This document shows, in pieces, positions 59,872 to 64,000 of a stretch of DNA of 64,000 nt. Position 1 is the stretch's first letter; every line of letters begins with the position of its first letter. Below the pieces are notes generated by a model that had not been told where the DNA came from, ran no database searches, and saw only the letters and a list, made by a program, of their open reading frames with translations. Source of the stretch: CAZJQD01 sp964548165 [NCBI: uncultured bacterium] (GTDB lineage: Bacteria > UBA8481); contig CAZJQD010000013.1 of NCBI GenBank assembly GCA_964548165.1, positions 12,454 to 76,453 on the forward strand. Direction: 5' to 3'. Position numbers and translations under genes: made by a program.

Positions 59872-61059
59872 TTGCCCGCAGTATCGCCTCCTTTCTCCCG
59901 CGTTCTCCTGGTGGTTCTCGATTCGGTCGGCATCGGCGAGATGCCGGACGCGGCCGAATACGGCGACGCCGGTTCCAACACGCTCGCTCATACCGCGGCG
60001 GCGGTCGGCGGACTCCGGATGCCGAACATGGGCCGGCTGGGGCTCGGCAACCTCACGGATGTCGCCGGCGTGCCGCCGGTCGCGGTGCCGGAGGGCGTCA
60101 TCGGCAGGGCCGCCCTGGCGGCGCCGAACAAGGACACGACGTCCGGGCACTGGGAGATGATGACGTGCGTCCTTCCCACCAAGCTCAACACCTTCCCGGG
60201 GGGATTTCCGCCGGAGATCATCGAGGCCTTCTGCCGCGAGGCCGGAGTCGACGGGGTTCTTGGCAACAAGGTTGCCAGCGGCACCGACGTCATCACGGAA
60301 TTCGGCGACGAGCATTGCCGCACGGGCCGGCCCATCGTCTACACCAGCGCGGACTCCGTCTTCCAGGTTGCCGCTCACGAGGAGACCTTCGGGCTGGAGC
60401 GGCTCTACAAGGCCTGCGAGGCCGCTCGCAGGATCCTGGCGGGACCCTGGGAAGTCGGGCGCGTCATCGCGCGACCGTTCACGGGGAAGTCGGGCGCCTA
60501 CAAGCGCACATCGAATCGTCACGACTATTCGCTCTTCCCGCCGGTGCCCACGGTCTGCGACCGGTTGACCGAGGCCGGCATACCGGTCCTCGGAGTGGGA
60601 AAGATCCAGGACATCTTCGCGGGGCGCGGCATTCCCCGGAATCACAAGACCAAGGACAACGCCGACGGGATCGCCAAGACGCTCCTGGGTCTCTCCGAGG
60701 TGAAGACCGGGTTCGTCTTCGTCAACCTCGTCGACTTCGACATGGTCTATGGACACCGCCAGGATGCGCCCGGCTACGCGCGCTGCCTGGAGGAGTTCGA
60801 CGCGGCCCTGCCCTCGTTGATGGCCGCGCTTGGAGAGGGCGATCTCCTGATCCTCTGCGCCGACCATGGCAACGATCCCACCGACAGCCACACCGATCAC
60901 TGCCGCGAGTACTGCCCCATTCTCTGCTGGCACCCCCGCATCGCCAGCGGCCACCTCGGCACGCGGTCGTCCCTGGCCGACATCGGAGCGACCATCGCTG
61001 AGAATTTCGGCGTGACGCCCAGCGCCGGCACCTCGTTTCTCTCTCACCTGATCGCCTGA
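59872..61059 (+). CDS. deoB: Phosphopentomutase DeoB
   Basis: Interconverts (deoxy)ribose-1-phosphate and 5-phosphate, so it feeds the adjacent aldolase. The protein is 395 residues of the alkaline phosphatase superfamily. [20 protein letters not shown] (metal Asp), [12 protein letters not shown], the phosphorylated threonine in [28 protein letters not shown] and [19 protein letters not shown] with its metal ligands are all present. TTG start 2 bp after the deoC stop. It ends the operon; a 142-bp gap follows with a small hairpin (GCGTA...TACGC) flanking a T tract near 61122-61138. Confidence 0.96.
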   Translation: MPAVSPPFSRVLLVVLDSVGIGEMPDAAEYGDAGSNTLAHTAAAVGGLRMPNMGRLGLGNLTDVAGVPPVAVPEGVIGRAALAAPNKDTTSGHWEMMTCVLPTKLNTFPGGFPPEIIEAFCREAGVDGVLGNKVASGTDVITEFGDEHCRTGRPIVYTSADSVFQVAAHEETFGLERLYKACEAARRILAGPWEVGRVIARPFTGKSGAYKRTSNRHDYSLFPPVPTVCDRLTEAGIPVLGVGKIQDIFAGRGIPRNHKTKDNADGIAKTLLGLSEVKTGFVFVNLVDFDMVYGHRQDAPGYARCLEEFDAALPSLMAALGEGDLLILCADHGNDPTDSHTDHCREYCPILCWHPRIASGHLGTRSSLADIGATIAENFGVTPSAGTSFLSHLIA

Positions 61060-61201
61060 CCCTCGCCCGCGTCTGACGCGCGCCCGCGCCGTAGTCGCGC
61101 AGTTTACTGTTCTTCTCCACAGCGTACCTTTTTTACGCAATTTTGGGCATCGAGCGGCCAGCGGGAGAATGCCGATAGGGCGTATAGTGATCTTGGGCGC
61201 T

Positions 61202-61984
61202 GTGACGACAACCTGGACGCGGGGGCGCGGCCTCATCGCCGCCGGATTCCTCCTCCTGGGTGCGCTCTTTGCCGGTTGCTCCGGGAGTCGCACCCAGGTG
61301 ACCACCAGTTTCGGTCCGGCGCCCACCGGCGTCGAGACGCGGCTGACCCTGGCCTCGGCGACGAGCGCCCGCTACATGGAGCCGACCGAGGCTTCGCGGG
61401 TCAGCAGTTCCCTGGATGGCTATGATCCCGCCGCCGGCGAGCCGCGCAGTCGCCGCCTCGCCTTGCGCGCCCTGCAGAAGGTCACGTCCACCCTGCGCCG
61501 CCTCGAGGACCGCTCGCTCCAGGAACTTCTCGACGAGTACCAGGACCGTTTCGACGCGCTGGAGAAGCGCTATGACAGCGTCGAGGACTTCGTGACCCAT
61601 CTCGGCGTGGAACAGCAGGAGTTTCGCCAGGGGGTGGGCATCACGGCGGCGACCGCGGCCGCCACCATCGGGACGCTCCACGCGCTCAAGCCCGTCGCCG
61701 TCAGCCCGGGGCTCCTCGGCACCTCGGTGCGCGCCGGCTACGACCTCTCCCGGCTGGATGATCCTCGACTGATGCTGGGCTATTCCGATCGCCTCCGGGT
61801 GACCGTCAGCAAGAACGGGTTCGGGGGCACGATCACGGGTGAACGGCTCAGCTACACGGGAGACATCAACATCCAGAGGATGGAAGCCTCGGCGAACGTG
61901 ACCCTGGATCGCAACCTCATGGTCGGCACGCTCTATGCGCACAACGACCAGGCCGTCCAGGGGTTCGTCCGCGTGCAGTTCTAA
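61202..61984 (+). CDS. Uncharacterised lipoprotein
   Basis: A 260-residue exported lipoprotein. The signal peptide core LIAAGFLLLGALFAGC ends in a lipobox. The N-terminal half is predicted helical with coiled-coil character (LRALQKVTSTLRRLEDRSLQ, then LLDEYQDRFDALEKRYDSVE). The C-terminal half alternates in a beta pattern (RLRVTVSKNGFGGTITGERL, SYTGDINIQRMEASANVTL) and ends in Phe (VRVQF). I know no matching family. GTG 61202 lies just after TATAGT at 61183-61188, so the leader is at most a few nucleotides. TTG 61193 is an alternative start. Confidence 0.6.
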   Translation: MTTTWTRGRGLIAAGFLLLGALFAGCSGSRTQVTTSFGPAPTGVETRLTLASATSARYMEPTEASRVSSSLDGYDPAAGEPRSRRLALRALQKVTSTLRRLEDRSLQELLDEYQDRFDALEKRYDSVEDFVTHLGVEQQEFRQGVGITAATAAATIGTLHALKPVAVSPGLLGTSVRAGYDLSRLDDPRLMLGYSDRLRVTVSKNGFGGTITGERLSYTGDINIQRMEASANVTLDRNLMVGTLYAHNDQAVQGFVRVQF

Positions 61985-62078
61985 TCGTTCGCCCTCGTCC
62001 CCTGGCTTGCTCGCATCGCACTCCGGGTCGGGAAAATTTCCACAGGCCCGACGCTCTTCTGTTATTCTCGGGGTCGAT

Positions 62079-62816
62079 ATGGCGACAGGGCGGTTGGAGA
62101 TCGAGGCGGCGGCCGGCACCGACAAGGGTTGCGTCCGCTCGAATAACGAGGACAACTACCGTTTCCTGACGTGGCACGGCGACTTCTGGGCCGCGGTCGC
62201 GGATGGATGCGGCGGGGAGGCGGCCGGTGAGGTGGCGTCCCAGTTGGCCGTGGACGTCTTCGCCGAACAGCTCGAGGAGCAGGCCCAGGGGCAGAGGGAC
62301 CTGCCGTTCGTGCTCCGGGACGCCGTCGCGCGGGCCAACCAGGTGATCCTGGAGTACTCGCACAAGGACGGGCACGAGGGGATGGGCACGACCTTCTCCG
62401 CCGTGTACTGCCGCGGCGACCAGGCCATCACGATTCATGCCGGCGATTCCCGCATCTACCGGTTGCGGAACGGCGAGTTCGCTCAGTTGACCGAGGACCA
62501 CACGTGGGTCCAGGAACAGGTGAAGGCGGGACGGATGACGCCGGAGGCGGCCGAGCACGATCCGCGGGGGAGCGTCCTGATGAAGGCCCTGGGGTCGCCC
62601 GAGTTCCCGGCGCCCGACATGGACTTCCTCGACCTCCAGCCCGGCGACACGTTTCTCCTCTCCTCGGATGGCCTGCATCGCGTGGTGACGCTCCCCGAGA
62701 TCGCCGAGCAGATGAAGAAGGCGCCAGCCGATGCCGCCCGAGACCTCGTCGCGCTCTCGCTGGAGCGTGGGGCGCCCGACAACGTCACGGTCATCGCTTT
62801 CCGGGTGAAGGAGTAG
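62079..62816 (+). CDS. PP2C-type Ser/Thr protein phosphatase
   Basis: Soluble Mg/Mn-dependent phosphatase of 245 residues. The motifs in order are GTDKGCVRSNNEDNYRF, AAVADGCGGEAAGEVAS (Cys where Met is usual), GMGTTFSAVYCR, IHAGDSRIYRLRNGE, LTEDHTWVQEQV, FLLSSDGLHRVV and APDNVTVIAFRV. All metal-binding aspartates are there. It may reverse phosphorylation by the kinase at 46316. TATTCT lies 10 nt before the ATG and no Shine-Dalgarno is seen. Its stop overlaps the leuS start (TAGTG). Confidence 0.93.
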   Translation: MATGRLEIEAAAGTDKGCVRSNNEDNYRFLTWHGDFWAAVADGCGGEAAGEVASQLAVDVFAEQLEEQAQGQRDLPFVLRDAVARANQVILEYSHKDGHEGMGTTFSAVYCRGDQAITIHAGDSRIYRLRNGEFAQLTEDHTWVQEQVKAGRMTPEAAEHDPRGSVLMKALGSPEFPAPDMDFLDLQPGDTFLLSSDGLHRVVTLPEIAEQMKKAPADAARDLVALSLERGAPDNVTVIAFRVKE

Positions 62817-64000
62817 TGCGGTACGACCCCAGGCAGAGCGAGGCCCGGATCCAGGAACGCTGGCTGAGCGAGGGCGTCTTTGACCGGGTGACGGGCGGCC
62901 CCAAGTACTACTGCCTCGAGATGTTCCCGTATCCCAGCGGCAAGCTCCACATGGGCCATGTCCGCAACTACACGATCGGCGATGCCATCGCCCGCTTCCA
63001 GCGGATGCAGGGCAAGGACGTCATCTACCCCATTGGCTTCGACGCCTTCGGGCTCCCGGCCGAGAACGCGGCGAACGCGGGCGGCCGTCATCCGCGCGAG
63101 TGGACGCTCGGGCGCATGGACGAGATGGTCGGCCAGATGAAGCGGATGGGGTTCTCCTACAACTGGCACCGCCTGACGCGCACCTGCATGCCCGACTACT
63201 ACCGGTGGAACCAGTGGTTCTTCCTGAAGTTCTGGGAGAAGGGCCTGGTGTATCGCAAGGCCGCGCCCGTGAACTGGTGCCCGAAGTGCGAGACGGTGCT
63301 GGCGAACGAACAGGTGCACGACGGCATGTGCTGGCGCCACGACGACACCCCCGTCGTCGTCCGCAACCTCGAGCAGTGGTTCCTCAAGACCACGGATTAC
63401 GCCGAGCGTCTCGTCGCCAACCTTGATGCGCTGACCGGGTGGCCCGATCACGTCAAGGAGATGCAGAGGCACTGGATCGGGCGCTCCGACGGGGCGATCC
63501 TCCGCTTCCCGGCCGCCGGCTCCGATCGCGTCATCGAGACCTTCACGACCCGCCCGGACACGGTCTATGGGATCACGTGCCTGGTGATGGCCCCGGAGCA
63601 TCCGCTCGTCGACGAGCTCGTGGCGCCGGATCGCGTGGAGGGACTGCGCGCGTTCCGCCTCCAGGTCTCCCGGCTCTCGTCCCAGGATCGCACCGACGCC
63701 ACCAAGCCCAAGCACGGCTTCGCGCTCGGGCGCAACTTCGTCAATCCCTTCACGGGAAGAGAGCACCCGCTCTTCGTGGCCGACTACGCGCTGATGGATT
63801 ACGGCACCGGCGCGGTGATGGCCGTCCCCGCCCATGATCAGCGCGACTTCGAGTTTGCCCGCGCTCATGGCCTGGATGTCGTCCCCGTCATCCATCCCGA
63901 GGGCGAGACCCTGGTCGCCGCCGCGATGAAGGGCGCATACGAGGGAGACGGCGTGATGCGCGGTTCGGGCGCCTTCGACGGCCAACCCAACAGGACGGCC
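62816..64000 (+). CDS. leuS: Leucyl-tRNA synthetase, N-terminal part (runs off window)
   Basis: Class I synthetase charging tRNA-Leu; the frame is open to the window end, with 395 residues visible. It begins RYDPRQSEARIQERWLSEGV. The class I HIGH box is FPYPSGKLHMGHVRNYTIGD, followed by YPIGFDAFGLPAENAA, VNWCPKCETVLANEQV (zinc region) and LEQWFLKTTDYAERLV. The CP1 editing domain has FTTRPDTVYGITCLVM and YGTGAVMAVPAHDQRDFEFA. GTG 62816 has AAGGAG 3 nt upstream and overlaps the PP2C stop. The KMSKS motif lies outside the window. Confidence 0.97.
   Translation, partial: MRYDPRQSEARIQERWLSEGVFDRVTGGPKYYCLEMFPYPSGKLHMGHVRNYTIGDAIARFQRMQGKDVIYPIGFDAFGLPAENAANAGGRHPREWTLGRMDEMVGQMKRMGFSYNWHRLTRTCMPDYYRWNQWFFLKFWEKGLVYRKAAPVNWCPKCETVLANEQVHDGMCWRHDDTPVVVRNLEQWFLKTTDYAERLVANLDALTGWPDHVKEMQRHWIGRSDGAILRFPAAGSDRVIETFTTRPDTVYGITCLVMAPEHPLVDELVAPDRVEGLRAFRLQVSRLSSQDRTDATKPKHGFALGRNFVNPFTGREHPLFVADYALMDYGTGAVMAVPAHDQRDFEFARAHGLDVVPVIHPEGETLVAAAMKGAYEGDGVMRGSGAFDGQPNRTA

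Overview
The window is a GC-rich (roughly two-thirds G+C) chromosomal segment from a flagellated, Gram-negative-type bacterium. Evidence for that reading is a flagellar hook operon, lipoproteins and an outer-membrane barrel-like protein, and a meso-diaminopimelate-type MurE (DNPR motif). No rRNA, tRNA or marker gene is present that would fix the phylum. The mix of division-cluster genes, a DeoC-type microcompartment, several DUF115/Maf proteins, a DUF4914 protein and a Ser/Thr kinase system fits an uncultivated lineage outside the well-studied phyla. I do not name it more closely.

Layout. 1-6.8 kb: flagellar hook genes (C-terminus of a first FlgE-like protein, FliK, TIGR02530 protein, a 1120-residue second FlgE), closed by a terminator. 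6.8-8.4 kb: cysteine desulfurase and an IscU-like scaffold. 8.4-22.1 kb: the dcw cluster mraZ-rsmH-ftsL-murE-(murF-like)-mraY-murD-ftsW-murG-murC-murB-ddl-ftsQ. Most of its genes from ftsL onward overlap or abut; the ftsL/rsmH and murD/mraY junctions are longer. The murF position is held by an intact frame without a P-loop, and ftsI, ftsA and ftsZ are absent. 22.3-30 kb: a DegT aminotransferase with a broken acyltransferase fragment, a PEPCK-fold DUF4914 protein, ArgJ, a FecR-domain/outer-membrane pair and a YdcF-like protein. 30-42.7 kb: signal peptidase I with a PASTA-type class B PBP, three genes carrying four DUF115 (Maf, flagellin-glycosylation type) domains, a lower-GC zinc-ribbon/DUF2007 pair, an uncharacterised protein and an orphan CpaF ATPase. 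42.7-49.3 kb, minus strand: DedA, MFS, NupC nucleoside transporter, Ser/Thr kinase, FHA-GAF protein and a hydrolase. 49.4-61.1 kb, plus strand: a bacterial microcompartment (BMC) locus. 61.2-64 kb: a lipoprotein, a PP2C phosphatase and the start of leuS.

The most coherent system is the BMC region. It has PduL, BMC-H, EutN, acylating aldehyde dehydrogenase, PduS, a PduT-type BMC-T, a novel small protein, a lipoprotein 5'-nucleotidase, a diguanylate cyclase, a flavoprotein-DeoC fusion and DeoB, with NupC nearby. Together they read as a route from extracellular (deoxy)nucleotides to nucleosides, deoxyribose-5-phosphate, acetaldehyde, acetyl-CoA and acetyl-phosphate inside a shell. Four proteins share a similar N-terminal amphipathic helix that looks like an encapsulation peptide.

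Two genome-scale signals stand out. Several monocistronic or operon-leading genes have a -10-like TANNNT hexamer exactly 6 nt before the start codon and no Shine-Dalgarno, which implies leaderless mRNAs. A family of about 110-bp intergenic elements with GTGTCAG-(A/G)CT ends occurs three times, once carrying the apparent rsmH promoter.
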